From positions 1-40,471 of the forward strand of contig NZ_JACJRE010000065.1 in assembly GCF_014697075.1 (NCBI RefSeq): a DNA stretch of 40,471 nucleotides. The letters run 5' to 3'. Source of the stretch: Tolypothrix sp. FACHB-123. Lineage in GTDB: Bacteria > Cyanobacteriota > Cyanobacteriia > Cyanobacteriales > Nostocaceae. This document shows positions 27,435-35,699 of the stretch, one piece after another. Position numbers and translations under genes: made by a program. The notes below the pieces were generated by a model. That model ran no database searches, was not told where the DNA came from, and saw nothing but the letters and a program-made list of their open reading frames with translations. Numbering within the stretch: position 1 is the stretch's first letter; every line of letters begins with the position of its first letter.

Positions 27435-29423
27435 TTAAAACCCGATTTCAATAGTCAAACTGCGAATTTTCCCTGTATCTACTTGGGCTTTATCGGTGAC
27501 TTCTAAAGTCCAATTACCTTGGGGACTTTTACCTTTGAGCTTAGTTAAATCAGGAGTATTGACTTCATCATAGGTTTTTTTGATGTTGTCTGTGGCTCCG
27601 CCTTGGCGATCGTGGAGAATTATTGGTAATACACTTGATGCTGTGGGGGGAATGAGGCTGACAACTAAATCGCCAATGTAGGTATGCTCAATATCTACCT
27701 CAACTTTGATAGATTTGATGGCATTAGTATTAGCGATCGCTAAACTGAGTTTAGATGTCTGCAAATCATTAATTGGTACATCTTGAACGGCTTTGAAAAC
27801 ACCCACAGGTGTGGTTTGTGTCGGTAACGCCAGTTCTACAGCTTTGAGAGCATTGATGCGACCGTAACCATATAGGGGGCTGTGTCCGTTAGCATTATAA
27901 TTGCCGCCAGCGGTATCAATGCGATCGCAAGAACGTTTAATAATATCTTTCACCTCATCCCAACGTAAATCTGGGTTACGGGAAAGAATCAACGCCGCTA
28001 TACCCGCTACTCCAGGACAGGCGCTAGAAGTTCCACCAAAATTATTAGTATAGTTACCTGCTAAATCCCCAAGTTCAGTTTTACCAGCATTGTAACCGAC
28101 TGCACCAGTGCGATCGGTTGTCCAAATCCCTTCTGTTTGGGAACTGTAACCGTTATTACTGGGGAAAGCACACCAAACAGCATTGCCAAAGTCACTATAG
28201 GCGCTTCTGGTACCAAAATCGTTACAAGCAGCTACAGCAATAACTTTAGAATAGCTGGCATAGCCATCATTATCTACACTTTCGTTACCATTCCCTGCGG
28301 CAAATAAAATTACGCAGCCCTTACCATTACGCCCCTTAGTAAAGGCGTAGTCCATCGCTAACCTTGTAGAGTCAGGTAAAGGTACTTTTTGCTTGTGAAC
28401 TGGATCGTTTGCATCCCACCAATCCCCATCTGCTGGCCCCCAGCTACAAGAAATGATATCTGCACCATTTTGCGCCGCCCAAACAAAAGCGTCGGCTTCT
28501 TCTTGGGAACCCAAAGCTGAGACAAAGCGAATGGGCATAAGTTTGGCTTTTGGTGCTACACCCGATGCGCCAAAACTTCCATTACCACAAGCTACCCCGG
28601 CGCAAGCTGTGCCATGATTATCTGAGTTTCCTGGTCTGGGATTATTAGTTTTAAATGTTACATCCCTAGGAGCGACAACTTTACCAGCAGAACGGAATTC
28701 TTCATGGTCAATATCTACACCATCATCAACAATGGCAATAGTTGTGCCCGTACCGTCGCTGAACTTCCAAGCTGCTTCGACGTTAACATGAGCGTTAATT
28801 TTTTTACCATTAATTGTGGTTTCTTTGAGATGCCATTGCTGGGAGAAAACTTGACGTTGGCGGAATTCCCGGACTAGTTCGGGATGGCACAATTCTACAA
28901 CTTCTTCATTGACTAGACTTTCAGCCAAGTCAAAAATGGCTAAACCAGTATTTGCCGGCGCACTGACAAAATAAGCATTGCGGGCATAATCAAGTTGACG
29001 CTTGATGGTCAAATTGTAACGCTGCAAAACTTCTTCACAGGTGTTAGCTTCCGTTTCATCATCAAATTTAACGAATAAGTTTTCTGTATAGATAACTGGC
29101 TGGTTTGACCGAGGATCGACCAATACCCGCCCAGCAAATTGAATTTGCGGTTCTTGATTGAGAATTGTCCTGGCTTGGTCGCGTAAAGCACCATCTTCAC
29201 TGGCCGCTTTCACTTGCAAAACTTCTACACCTGCTTGGCGAAATCGGGTTTTTACCTCAAATTGCTTGAGGATACTCCGGGCTTCGGGTGATACAGATGT
29301 AACTTCAAAAGGGCGATCGCCTACAAGTAAACTGCGATTTTCGGTACGAACTACAATGTGGTTATCGCTAATAACAAGCTCATACTGTTCACCGTTCTGA
29401 CCACCATAGCGAACCTGAACCAT
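27435..29423 (-). CDS. prcA: PrcA-type calcium-dependent subtilisin-like protease with P-domain
   Basis: The 662-residue S8 peptidase has the size and layout of the cyanobacterial calcium-dependent protease PrcA. An N-terminal pro-region of about 190 residues precedes the subtilisin domain (about 190-535) with Asp233 ('IVDDGVDIDH'), His270 ('DNHGTACAG'), Asn378 (oxyanion hole) and Ser466 ('GGTSSACPG'). A proprotein-convertase P-domain follows (about 545-662, ending 'TGKIRSLTIEIGF'). No signal peptide is visible, so it is cytosolic or leaderless, as reported for PrcA. ATG 29423 is preceded by AGGAGA. Its substrate role in heterocyst cells is debated. The gene opposite at 29835 encodes what looks like a free propeptide matching residues 114-190. 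Confidence 0.92.
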   Translation of the reverse strand: MVQVRYGGQNGEQYELVISDNHIVVRTENRSLLVGDRPFEVTSVSPEARSILKQFEVKTRFRQAGVEVLQVKAASEDGALRDQARTILNQEPQIQFAGRVLVDPRSNQPVIYTENLFVKFDDETEANTCEEVLQRYNLTIKRQLDYARNAYFVSAPANTGLAIFDLAESLVNEEVVELCHPELVREFRQRQVFSQQWHLKETTINGKKINAHVNVEAAWKFSDGTGTTIAIVDDGVDIDHEEFRSAGKVVAPRDVTFKTNNPRPGNSDNHGTACAGVACGNGSFGASGVAPKAKLMPIRFVSALGSQEEADAFVWAAQNGADIISCSWGPADGDWWDANDPVHKQKVPLPDSTRLAMDYAFTKGRNGKGCVILFAAGNGNESVDNDGYASYSKVIAVAACNDFGTRSAYSDFGNAVWCAFPSNNGYSSQTEGIWTTDRTGAVGYNAGKTELGDLAGNYTNNFGGTSSACPGVAGIAALILSRNPDLRWDEVKDIIKRSCDRIDTAGGNYNANGHSPLYGYGRINALKAVELALPTQTTPVGVFKAVQDVPINDLQTSKLSLAIANTNAIKSIKVEVDIEHTYIGDLVVSLIPPTASSVLPIILHDRQGGATDNIKKTYDEVNTPDLTKLKGKSPQGNWTLEVTDKAQVDTGKIRSLTIEIGF

Positions 29424-29834
29424 AATTTAATCTCCTGTATCCATTTGCATCTCAGCCTCTGGATGGCTTGTGCAGATCTGGAAAGTATCACCCGCCAGCC
29501 GCAGCTGAGAAATAAGTTAGTATAGCGAGTAAATACAAGTTTGAACTAGGTTTTTCCTGAATATTGCTAACAGAAGTTAAATATTAGGGCATTGGGCATT
29601 GGGCATTGGGCATTGGGCATTGGGCATTGGGCATTGGGCATTAGGCAATAGTAATTTTTCCTTTGGTTGTTCTACTAAACACCAACCAGGGAAACTTTCT
29701 ACTATCTCAAGGCGACAAGTCTTATTAAGCTCATCCCACCTTTAAAGGGATGGGATTTCACGTTGACAGTTAACTGTTGACCGATGACGGTTAACAGTTA
29801 ACACAACTATTGAAAATTATAGAATTTAAACAAC
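29424..29834. other. Divergent gap of the protease/propeptide pair
   Basis: This gap holds the two divergent promoters plus a heptamer array (29587-29642) and an imperfect hairpin at about 29730-29757 (atccca...tgggat). It also holds a caacagt-like dyad, acagttaactgttgacc, at about 29764-29800. No gene is seen. Confidence 0.5.
29587..29642. repeat. Eight exact gggcatt heptamers
   Basis: The eight tandem copies at 29587-29642 are identical and are followed by a degenerate unit (aggcaat). The STRR class is characteristic of heterocystous cyanobacteria. Confidence 0.95.
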
Positions 29835-30371
29835 ATGATTGAATTATTTTTGTTGGCTTATTCTCTACCCCCAATTGCTGAAGTGAGATTTACCCCAGAC
29901 TACTTTAGTGCATATCCCCAACAAATAAGTATAGGCAAGGATGCGCCTGTGTTATATAGTCGTCAGCCTGGTTACTATGCTGTACACTCCCAAGAACCGA
30001 AAGCCAGCGTCGCTACACCCACTTTATTATTAAATGAAGGGAAAATAGCAGTATTTACAGGTGAACCAAAGTCAGCAATTACAGATACAATCAGCCCTGT
30101 GTATAGATTGCAAGGAGGTTCACTCGCTGTACCCACGGGTTTAATATTTATTCGCTTTGCGGAAAACGTTGATGTAGAATCGCAAAAAGCCGCGATTAAT
30201 CAAGCTGGTTATGAAATCACCGAAAAATTGGCTTATGCTCCTCATGCCGCGTGGTTACGTGCTAAATCAGGTAAGATGAGCGATGCTTTCCAAGAAATTC
30301 GTCAATTAGAAGCAATACCAAATGTGGAAAATGTCGAGCCGCAAATGCTAATGGAAAGGAGACAGCGTTAG
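29835..30371 (+). CDS. Free-standing subtilisin propeptide-like protein (putative PrcA inhibitor/chaperone)
   Basis: The 178-residue protein has no signal peptide apart from a mildly hydrophobic first 15 residues. Residues 102-178 align over 77 positions without a gap to residues 114-190 of the protease encoded on the other strand. The register is constant (offset 12), with matching Phe105/117, Phe108/120, Ile128/140, Leu132/144, Tyr134/146, Ala138/150, Pro169/181 and a shared 'RQR' end. In the protease that segment precedes the catalytic domain directly, i.e. it is the propeptide. Propeptides of subtilisins act as folding chaperones and tight inhibitors, so a separate copy would regulate PrcA. 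Residues 1-100 look like an earlier beta-rich half. The pairing is inferred from sequence and position. Confidence 0.8.
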   Translation: MIELFLLAYSLPPIAEVRFTPDYFSAYPQQISIGKDAPVLYSRQPGYYAVHSQEPKASVATPTLLLNEGKIAVFTGEPKSAITDTISPVYRLQGGSLAVPTGLIFIRFAENVDVESQKAAINQAGYEITEKLAYAPHAAWLRAKSGKMSDAFQEIRQLEAIPNVENVEPQMLMERRQR

Positions 30372-30711
30372 GGATGTTTAGGAAAGGATGGTAGAAAAGA
30401 TAGTTGACTGTTGAGAGCTTACAGTCAACCGTCAACAGTCAACAGCCCTCACAATGGATTGTCCAACTTAAAGGCAGAATAGCTGACCTTCTTACCGGAG
30501 GCTTTGCAGTCGGAAGCGATGGCGATCGCCAGACAAATAAAAGCGTTTCAATGTCTTGCTTATTTTGAATTCATAGTGTATTAGCATGTTTAAGAAATGA
30601 ATTTTTAATAACTCACTTTTAAAATAAAAAATATTACAAATCTCTTACTCAAATTGATAAAAATGTGATAAAAAAGCTCAAACAGCTTTTTTTGATTTAC
30701 TATAAATTTTT
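30372..30711. other. Gap between propeptide gene and SMI1 gene
   Basis: This stretch of 340 bases contains caacagt/caaccgt units at about 30407-30450 and AT-rich DNA. A hairpin followed by a T-run lies at 30671-30692, only 20 bases ahead of the next start codon. No gene is recognised. Confidence 0.5.
30671..30692 (+). terminator. Terminator-like hairpin just before the SMI1 start
   Basis: aaaaagct (30671-30678), loop caaac, agcttttt (30684-30691), then T and a TATAAA-like box at about 30700. The stem ends in a U-tract, as in rho-independent stops, and lies inside what would be the leader of the SMI1 gene. Confidence 0.45.
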
Positions 30712-31338
30712 ATGAAAGAAATATTAAATAGAATTGACAACTGGTTAAATAACAATTTTTCGGAAGTGTTAGATACCTTAAATCCGGGAGCAACTGAAGA
30801 GGAAATCCAGGAATTAGAAAATAAAATACAAATCGAGTTACCTTCATCATTTAAAGACTTATATAAGTGGCATAATGGCCAGAAAAGTGGAACTTACCCA
30901 GGACTATTTTACGGTTTAGAATTCTTGTCATTGCTAGAAGTATTTGCAAATTGGCAAGTGTGGGCGGAACTTGTAGATGAGGATATCAATAAGGATATTC
31001 TTGGTCAATCTTATAGTCCAGGAAAAATCAAAGAAATATATGCTAATAAAAAGTGGGTTCCTTTTGCTTTCGATTGGGGCGGAAACCATTTAGGTATAGA
31101 TTTAGACCCAGGAAAGAAAGGGACAATAGGGCAAGTTATCAACTTTGGTAGAGATGAAGACATTAAATTTGTTTTTGCAGAGGATTTAGAATCATTTTTA
31201 ACTTGGTTTATTACTCAACTAGAAGCGGGAAATTACATCATAAGTACTGAAGAGGATACTAAAACTTTTAGTACTAAAAATCCGCAAATGAGCCATTTTC
31301 TTGATTATTGGAAAATGATTACGCAGGGAAGACTTTAA
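30712..31338 (+). CDS. SMI1/KNR4 family protein
   Basis: The 208-residue protein has the SMI1/KNR4 (SUKH) fold pattern: an opening 'LNPGATEEEIQELENKIQIELPSSFKDLYKWHNGQ' and later 'WVPFAFDWGGNHLGIDLDPGKKGTIGQVINFG'. Further on come 'EDLESFLTWFITQLEAG' and a helical tail. The hydrophobic Trp-His-Asn-Gly turn and the 'G..GIDLDPG' strand are diagnostic. Members are often immunity proteins of polymorphic toxin systems or cell-wall regulators. No toxin is encoded next to it here, so a stand-alone or orphan immunity role is open. The coding region is AT-rich compared with the neighbours, and its upstream hairpin suggests conditional expression or a recent arrival. Confidence 0.85.
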   Translation: MKEILNRIDNWLNNNFSEVLDTLNPGATEEEIQELENKIQIELPSSFKDLYKWHNGQKSGTYPGLFYGLEFLSLLEVFANWQVWAELVDEDINKDILGQSYSPGKIKEIYANKKWVPFAFDWGGNHLGIDLDPGKKGTIGQVINFGRDEDIKFVFAEDLESFLTWFITQLEAGNYIISTEEDTKTFSTKNPQMSHFLDYWKMITQGRL

Positions 31339-31381
31339 TTAATTTATATCTCAATCATCTTGAATAATTGTATGTTTTCTA

Positions 31382-31590
31382 ATGGTCAATAAAGGTAATA
31401 TCAATTATATTGAGAAAGCGATAGAGACTTTTCAATTACTTTTACTAAACCCAAAATTCGCCCTTTACTGATTGACACTCCCGTGCGTCAAGGCTACATC
31501 TGGCGATGGAAGGTCATACCCCTCAATAGTCCTGACTACGAGCTATTAACCGCCCTGATTCAGTTAACAAAATTGATATCAGGGGGGTCA
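31382..31590 (+). pseudogene. Possible frameshifted small gene remnant
   Basis: I do not recognise a family. One frame from ATG 31382 reads MVNKGNINYIEKAIETFQLL and stops at 31471. The neighbouring frame then continues PKIRPLLIDTPVRQ and YIWRWKVIPLNSPDYELL, and further hydrophobic sequence to about 31590, where caacagt-type repeats begin. Both halves look protein-like and would join through a one-base shift near 31450. Total length would be about 65-75 residues. It may instead be chance open frame, because no homologue can be checked. The gap between 31339 and 31739 otherwise shows only repeats. Confidence 0.35.
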
Positions 31591-31739
31591 TACCATCTTT
31601 GTTTTCAATCAACACTTCACCAGAGCTTCAGTGCTGCACAGTCAACCGTCAACCATCAACAACTTAGTACCACCTATGTGATATCTGTTATGGGTTGGGA
31701 ATGATAGATAGATACTACATACAATCCGAAGAAATTCCA

Positions 31740-32957
31740 ATGATAAATGCGATCGCTCGTAGATTCCGCCAATTTATGGTCGGCTGGAAAAGCCAACTTA
31801 CCTATTTTTACAGAGGTTACAGCAAAAATCACAGCCGGCGTTTCCCTAAAAGACACATGTGGCTAGGATTACTCAGTGGAGTGATGGCGTTATTGCTGGC
31901 GCTATCTTTCGTCCACCCAGGAATAGCCGAAGAACCCGAACCAGCAGCAGCTAATAATTCTTTCCTCGTTGCCACAAGGATGATCCCACCCTTTGTCAAC
32001 AAAGATAAAGGTGAACTATCTGGTTTTAGTATTGACCTTTGGCGCAGCATTGCTACCAAGATAGGTATAAAATCGGAATTTGTTGAGTATTCCACCGTAG
32101 CCGATTTACTTTCTGCTGTGAAAGATAGCAAAGCTAATGCTGGCATTGCTGCTATCTCCATTACCGCCGAAAGACAGGAGAACTTTGATTTCTCCTTACC
32201 AATGTTTGCTGGTGGGTTGCAAATCATGGTAAGACCTCCAGAAGCGAATGGCGGTGCTTTTGCTAACATTTTGCAATTGATATTTTCTCCTACCTTGTTT
32301 CAGGTAGTTGGGATTGCATTGCTGCTGATTGTTGTCGCTGCCCATGTAATTTGGTTATCAGAACGCAATCATAAAGAAGGAATGATTGATAAATCATACT
32401 TCCCAGGAATTTTTAAAGCTTGTTGGTGGGCAGCAGCAACCTTAGCAACCCAAGCCGACGAAATGCCCAAGGGTGTAGTGGGAAGGGTAATAGCTATTAT
32501 CTGGATGTTTATCGGCGTTCTCTTCGTCGCCTACTTTACAGCCGCGGCTACCACTTCCCTGACCGTGCAGCAACTCCAGGGCGATATCAGAAGTGTAGAA
32601 GATTTACCAGGTAAATTAGTAGCAACAACTGCTGGTAGCACAGCCGCCAAATATCTAAAAGAACGTAAAATTCCCGTCCTAGAAGTTCCCAAGATTGAGC
32701 AAGCTTACGATGCTTTACAAAGCAAAAAGGCTGATGCAGTCGTCTTTGATGCTCCCGTACTTCTGTTTTATGCTGCTAATGAAGGTCAAGGAAAGGTAGA
32801 GATAGTTGGTAGTGTCTTCCGTGAAGAAAACTACGGTATTGTTCTACCTAATAACAGTCCCTACCGCAAACAAATTAATAGTGCATTGTTGAGTCTCAAA
32901 GAAGATGGCACATATCAATCGCTTTATGATAAGTGGTTTGACGTGAAGAAGTCGTAA
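31740..32957 (+). CDS. Ionotropic glutamate-receptor-like ligand-gated channel
   Basis: The product is 405 residues from ATG 31740, with alternative starts at 31695, 31701 and 31857. After a basic N-terminus and a signal-like helix (about 41-58), it has a bacterial solute-binding half S1 (about 70-180), helix M1 (about 186-206) and a re-entrant pore loop (about 223-240). Helix M2 (about 249-275) ends 'FVAYFTAAATTSLTV', and half S2 (about 280-400) follows. This S1-M1-P-M2-S2 order is that of GluR0-type receptors. The pore loop reads 'ACWWAAATLATQADEMPKG' and lacks the TVGYG filter of K+-type GluR0, so ion choice is probably different. It is an inner-membrane sensor of amino acids. Its stop is followed directly by gggcatt heptamers. 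Confidence 0.88.
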   Translation: MINAIARRFRQFMVGWKSQLTYFYRGYSKNHSRRFPKRHMWLGLLSGVMALLLALSFVHPGIAEEPEPAAANNSFLVATRMIPPFVNKDKGELSGFSIDLWRSIATKIGIKSEFVEYSTVADLLSAVKDSKANAGIAAISITAERQENFDFSLPMFAGGLQIMVRPPEANGGAFANILQLIFSPTLFQVVGIALLLIVVAAHVIWLSERNHKEGMIDKSYFPGIFKACWWAAATLATQADEMPKGVVGRVIAIIWMFIGVLFVAYFTAAATTSLTVQQLQGDIRSVEDLPGKLVATTAGSTAAKYLKERKIPVLEVPKIEQAYDALQSKKADAVVFDAPVLLFYAANEGQGKVEIVGSVFREENYGIVLPNNSPYRKQINSALLSLKEDGTYQSLYDKWFDVKKS

Positions 32958-32959
32958 TT

Positions 32960-33012
32960 GGGCATTGGGCATTGGGCATTGGGCATTGGGCATTGGGCAT
33001 TGGGCATTGGGC
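32960..33012. repeat. gggcatt heptamer array after the GluR-like gene
   Basis: Seven exact gggcatt copies (32960-33008) plus a partial one (gggc) start two bases after the stop codon TAA (32955-32957). Confidence 0.95.
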
Positions 33013-33027
33013 AACAGTCAACAGTCA

Positions 33028-33090
33028 GTAGGGGCGGGTTTATTGAGAATTATCGTTGCTTGGTGAGGATATTTGTGAACCCGCCCGTAC
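33028..33090. repeat. 63-bp palindrome-ended element, copy 2
   Basis: This copy has the same length and ends as copy 1 at 4064-4126. Outside the 20-nt middle only one base differs; inside it 9 of 20 match. It is flanked on both sides by caacagt units, like copy 1. Confidence 0.7.
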
Positions 33091-33138
33091 AACAGTCAAC
33101 ACTCAACAGTCAACCGTCAACCGTCAACCGTCAACCGT
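33090..33138. repeat. caacagt/caaccgt heptamer array overlapping the mazG end
   Basis: Seven units in phase (caacagt, caacact, caacagt, then four caaccgt) run from 33090 to 33138. The minus-strand stop codon of mazG (33131-33133) and its last residues K-D-G lie at or inside this array. Confidence 0.9.
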
Positions 33139-33937
33139 CCTTTGCAATTTGCGCCTTTGCTTGTTGCCACAAAACTTCTAATTCAGCCAAAGTGTAATCC
33201 GAAAGGGGGCGGTCAACAACTGCCTCCATTTTTTGTAACCTTTGGATGAATCGCTGATTTGTACCTTGTAAACCAACGCTAGGATCGAGATTATGCCAAC
33301 GGGCTAGTTGAATGGTTGCAAATAGTAAATCGCCTAATTCTGCTTGTTGGGCTTCGGGGGTTTCTGCGGCTAAAGCCTGTTGAAATTCTGCTAACTCTTC
33401 ATGAAACTTATCCCACACTCCCTCAATATTTTCCCATTCAAAGCCCACAGCCGCTGCTTTTTGGGAAATCTTCATCGCTGCCATTAATGGGGGAAGGGTG
33501 CGCCCATAGCGACTGAGTTTAGTGCTGAGTTTTTGATTTTCTGGTGATGGTTCGCCTTTTTCGGCGGCTTTGATTTCTTCCCAGTTTTGCCGCACTTCCT
33601 CTACACTCGCCACTTCCACATCACCAAATACATGGGGATGACGGCGAATTAATTTTTGGGAAATCCCTTCAGCGACTTCTTTAAGAGAGAATTGCCCAGA
33701 TTCACTAGCGATTTGAGCTTGCAATACTACCTGTAATAGTAAATCACCTAATTCTTCCGCGATCGCCTTTTGGTCACCACTCTTAATTGCATCCACTACC
33801 TCATAAGCTTCCTCAATCACATAGGGAGTGAGACTTTCCGGCGTTTGCGCCAAATCCCAAGGACACCCACCATCAGGCGATCGCAATTTTGCCACCACCT
33901 CAATTAATTCTTGTAATGCTGCTAAGTTTTGGTTCAT
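33131..33937 (-). CDS. mazG: Nucleoside triphosphate pyrophosphohydrolase MazG
   Basis: The 268-residue protein hydrolyses (d)NTPs to NMP and pyrophosphate, removing damaged nucleotides and influencing (p)ppGpp. It is the full two-domain MazG. The first domain has 'CPWDLAQTPESLTPYVIEEAYEVVDAI' and 'AEELGDLLLQVVLQAQIA', with the ExxE...ExxD metal pattern. A second domain has 'FHEELAEFQQAL' and 'QAELGDLLFATIQLARWHNLDPS'. The length equals that of E. coli MazG. The C-terminal codons and stop derive from the caaccgt heptamer array, so the native end may have been replaced by a few residues. It is not linked to a MazF toxin here. Confidence 0.94.
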   Translation of the reverse strand: MNQNLAALQELIEVVAKLRSPDGGCPWDLAQTPESLTPYVIEEAYEVVDAIKSGDQKAIAEELGDLLLQVVLQAQIASESGQFSLKEVAEGISQKLIRRHPHVFGDVEVASVEEVRQNWEEIKAAEKGEPSPENQKLSTKLSRYGRTLPPLMAAMKISQKAAAVGFEWENIEGVWDKFHEELAEFQQALAAETPEAQQAELGDLLFATIQLARWHNLDPSVGLQGTNQRFIQRLQKMEAVVDRPLSDYTLAELEVLWQQAKAQIAKDG

Positions 33938-33988
33938 AGTTAATAGTTAATGGGTATTGGGCATGGGGCATTGGGCATGGGGCATTTA

Positions 33989-34615
33989 TCATTTATTATT
34001 GTCCCTCGTCTTCCTTGTCCTCCTTGTCCCCCTGCTCAACACCCGCCGCTTACCTGTGCTACTCGATTTACGTTTCTTAATTTTGCCACTTGGTAGCAAT
34101 GCCTTGATGCCTTGTTTTTTCACCCGCTTGTATGTGGAGTTGCTCCAATCGCTGAGAGAATGACTCATGGCACCGAGTTCCATGCCCAAGAATAAAGCGA
34201 GAAATTCAGTGCTGTAACTGGCGAGCGATCGCCCCACTGTACCGCCGACATGTTGCCAGCTAAAGGCGATATTCCAAAGCTTTTCGGCAATGATTAAGAT
34301 AAAAATCGACGCGATCGCAATTAAGCAACTCAGATAAATAACTCGTAGCGTCGTGCCAATAATCGGCCCGTGGGATAAAAAAGAGCGATGCCGCAAACTT
34401 TTTTGATAAGGTAGCCAAATCCAGCGCAAGAAACCCCAGCGTTGGTATTGAATTGAGTAAATATCTAAATCCGGGCCGAACATCAGCCCCCCAAACAGAA
34501 ACCCGCCGGCAACAAATAAAGTCACATTGCTACTGCCAGTCTGCCAGAAAGTCACACCCGCCACCAATGGCAGAGCATACAGCGTAATGCTATCGTGGGT
34601 TCGACCAGAGGGCAT
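33989..34615 (-). CDS. DUF2227-like membrane protein with His/Asp metal-type motifs
   Basis: The 208-residue protein begins with 'MPSGRTHDSITLYALP' and continues through 'GGFLFGGLMFGPDLDIYS', 'KSLRHRSFLSHGPIIGTTLRVIYL' and 'MELGAMSHSLSDW'. These His and Asp residues recall the LexA-unrelated membrane metal-binding families (DUF2227 type) with putative hydrolase motifs. About four membrane helices are present, and the tail is strongly basic (Lys/Arg-rich). The ATG at 34615 gives the conserved MPSGRTHD start; the longer frame starts at 34663. The function is unknown. The gene is divergent from tRNA-Val, and its 3' end lies next to gggcatt-like units at 33955-33987. Confidence 0.75.
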   Translation of the reverse strand: MPSGRTHDSITLYALPLVAGVTFWQTGSSNVTLFVAGGFLFGGLMFGPDLDIYSIQYQRWGFLRWIWLPYQKSLRHRSFLSHGPIIGTTLRVIYLSCLIAIASIFILIIAEKLWNIAFSWQHVGGTVGRSLASYSTEFLALFLGMELGAMSHSLSDWSNSTYKRVKKQGIKALLPSGKIKKRKSSSTGKRRVLSRGTRRTRKTRDNNK

Positions 34616-34680
34616 TTTAAATTTCTCAAAAAATTTTTTCTCAAAAATACTAGCGCGATTCAAAATCTTTTGCTATATTC

Positions 34681-34686
34681 TATAAA
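34681..34686 (+). promoter_or_regulatory. Putative -10 box of tRNA-Val
   Basis: tataaa lies 14-19 bases before the tRNA; the hexamer 17 bases further up (attcaa) is a poor -35. Placement is tentative. Confidence 0.35.
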
Positions 34687-34699
34687 TGTGAGCGCAAAC

Positions 34700-34772
<73 letters not shown>

Positions 34773-34780
34773 CTCACATA

Positions 34781-34819
34781 AAAAGGCGAGAAACATTTAA
34801 CTTGTTTCTCGCCTTTTTT
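34781..34819 (+). terminator. Rho-independent terminator of tRNA-Val
   Basis: A 15-bp perfect stem (34781-34795 with 34803-34817), a 7-nt loop and a T-run to 34819. It is the cleanest terminator in the window. Confidence 0.95.
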
Positions 34820-34953
34820 AATGTTTGATGAAAAGTCAGAGGGTGTATGAGCAATCCTAAAGCCTTACTCACGTATTTGTATCATGATAAAAGTGAAATG
34901 GTATGAAACGAGATTTAAGTCATTAAACAATTTGCAAAAGGTGTGTAATTATC

Positions 34954-35187
34954 ATGACTACAAACACACATTTTAACGCTAGGGTCAACAACGGGAACAT
35001 TGAAATTCCTGTTGAGTATCAAGACGAAATTCGCAACGCGGAAATTGTGCAAATCGTTATCTTGAAAACCAACCCAAGTAAGAAAGGTTTTCCCAAAACA
35101 GGTATTATTGCTCAGCTAACCGCAAATCCCATTCAAGTTATGGGTTTCAAACCACTCACCAGAGAGGAAGCAAATGAACGCTGGTGA
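34954..35187 (+). CDS. Putative antitoxin paired with PIN toxin
   Basis: The 77-residue protein has a short beta-rich N-terminus ('ARVNNGNIEIPVEYQDEIRNAEIVQIVIL') as in AbrB/MazE-like or related antitoxins, and a flexible C-terminal half ending 'KPLTREEANERW'. It overlaps the PIN toxin gene by 14 bases, the classic arrangement with the antitoxin first. It probably binds DNA at its own promoter and covers the toxin active site with its tail. I cannot assign the DNA-binding family firmly. Its start codon at 34954 lies in an AT-rich gap 130 bp after tRNA-Val's terminator. Confidence 0.75.
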   Translation: MTTNTHFNARVNNGNIEIPVEYQDEIRNAEIVQIVILKTNPSKKGFPKTGIIAQLTANPIQVMGFKPLTREEANERW

Positions 35188-35620
35188 ATCGAAGCGGTGC
35201 TTTGTGGATTCTAATATTTGGTTATATCGTTTCATTTTGAGTTCTAATGATGCAAGTGCTATCAAAAAGCAACAAGTAGCTACAAACATTACTAGCCAAG
35301 AAAACTTAGTTGTTAGTACACAAGTAATCAATGAGGTTTGTGCAAATTTAATCCGCAAAGCAGGGTTTGATAACTCACAAATTCAAAGCTTAGTTACAGA
35401 ATTTTCAGAAGGTTGTGAAATTCTATCTGTTTCTCTAGAAACGCTTGAGTATGCTGCACAATTGCGGAATGGCTATTTGTTCTCGTTTTGGGATAGCCTC
35501 ATTGTTGCTAGTGCAATTCTGGGGGAAGCGAGTATTTTGTACTCAGAAGATATGCAAGATGGTTTAATCGTTGAAAATGCCTTACAGATTGTGAATCCAT
35601 TTGTAGAGCCAAAGACTTAA
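35174..35620 (+). CDS. PIN-domain ribonuclease toxin
   Basis: The 148-residue PIN nuclease has the acidic metal-binding residues Asp12 ('FVDSNIW'), Glu54 ('INEVCANL'), Asp107 ('FWDSLIVASA') and Asp126 ('YSEDMQDG'). It should cleave RNA in a VapC-like way when free of its antitoxin. It overlaps the antitoxin gene by 14 bases, ensuring coupled translation. It lies between tRNA-Val and the 21-bp repeat array. The 'Asp-Ser-Asn-Ile-Trp' entry and 'Phe-Trp-Asp-Ser-Leu' motif are typical of cyanobacterial VapC-like toxins. The target RNA is unknown. Confidence 0.9.
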   Translation: MNAGESKRCFVDSNIWLYRFILSSNDASAIKKQQVATNITSQENLVVSTQVINEVCANLIRKAGFDNSQIQSLVTEFSEGCEILSVSLETLEYAAQLRNGYLFSFWDSLIVASAILGEASILYSEDMQDGLIVENALQIVNPFVEPKT

Positions 35621-35699
35621 CTCTTGAAGTTTACGCCAAGACATCAAAATGAGAATAGCTATATTTTGCCTTTGATTAATAAGTTTTACTTAAGCCGTG

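Noticed and set aside
29587-33012. Tandem gggcatt arrays as a CRISPR-like structure
   Set aside because: The units are seven bases with no unique spacers; they are STRR heptamers.
32958-33197. Plus-strand frame after the GluR-like gene (MGIGHWALGIG...)
   Set aside because: It is made of gggcatt heptamers and the 63-bp element and overlaps the mazG end on the other strand.
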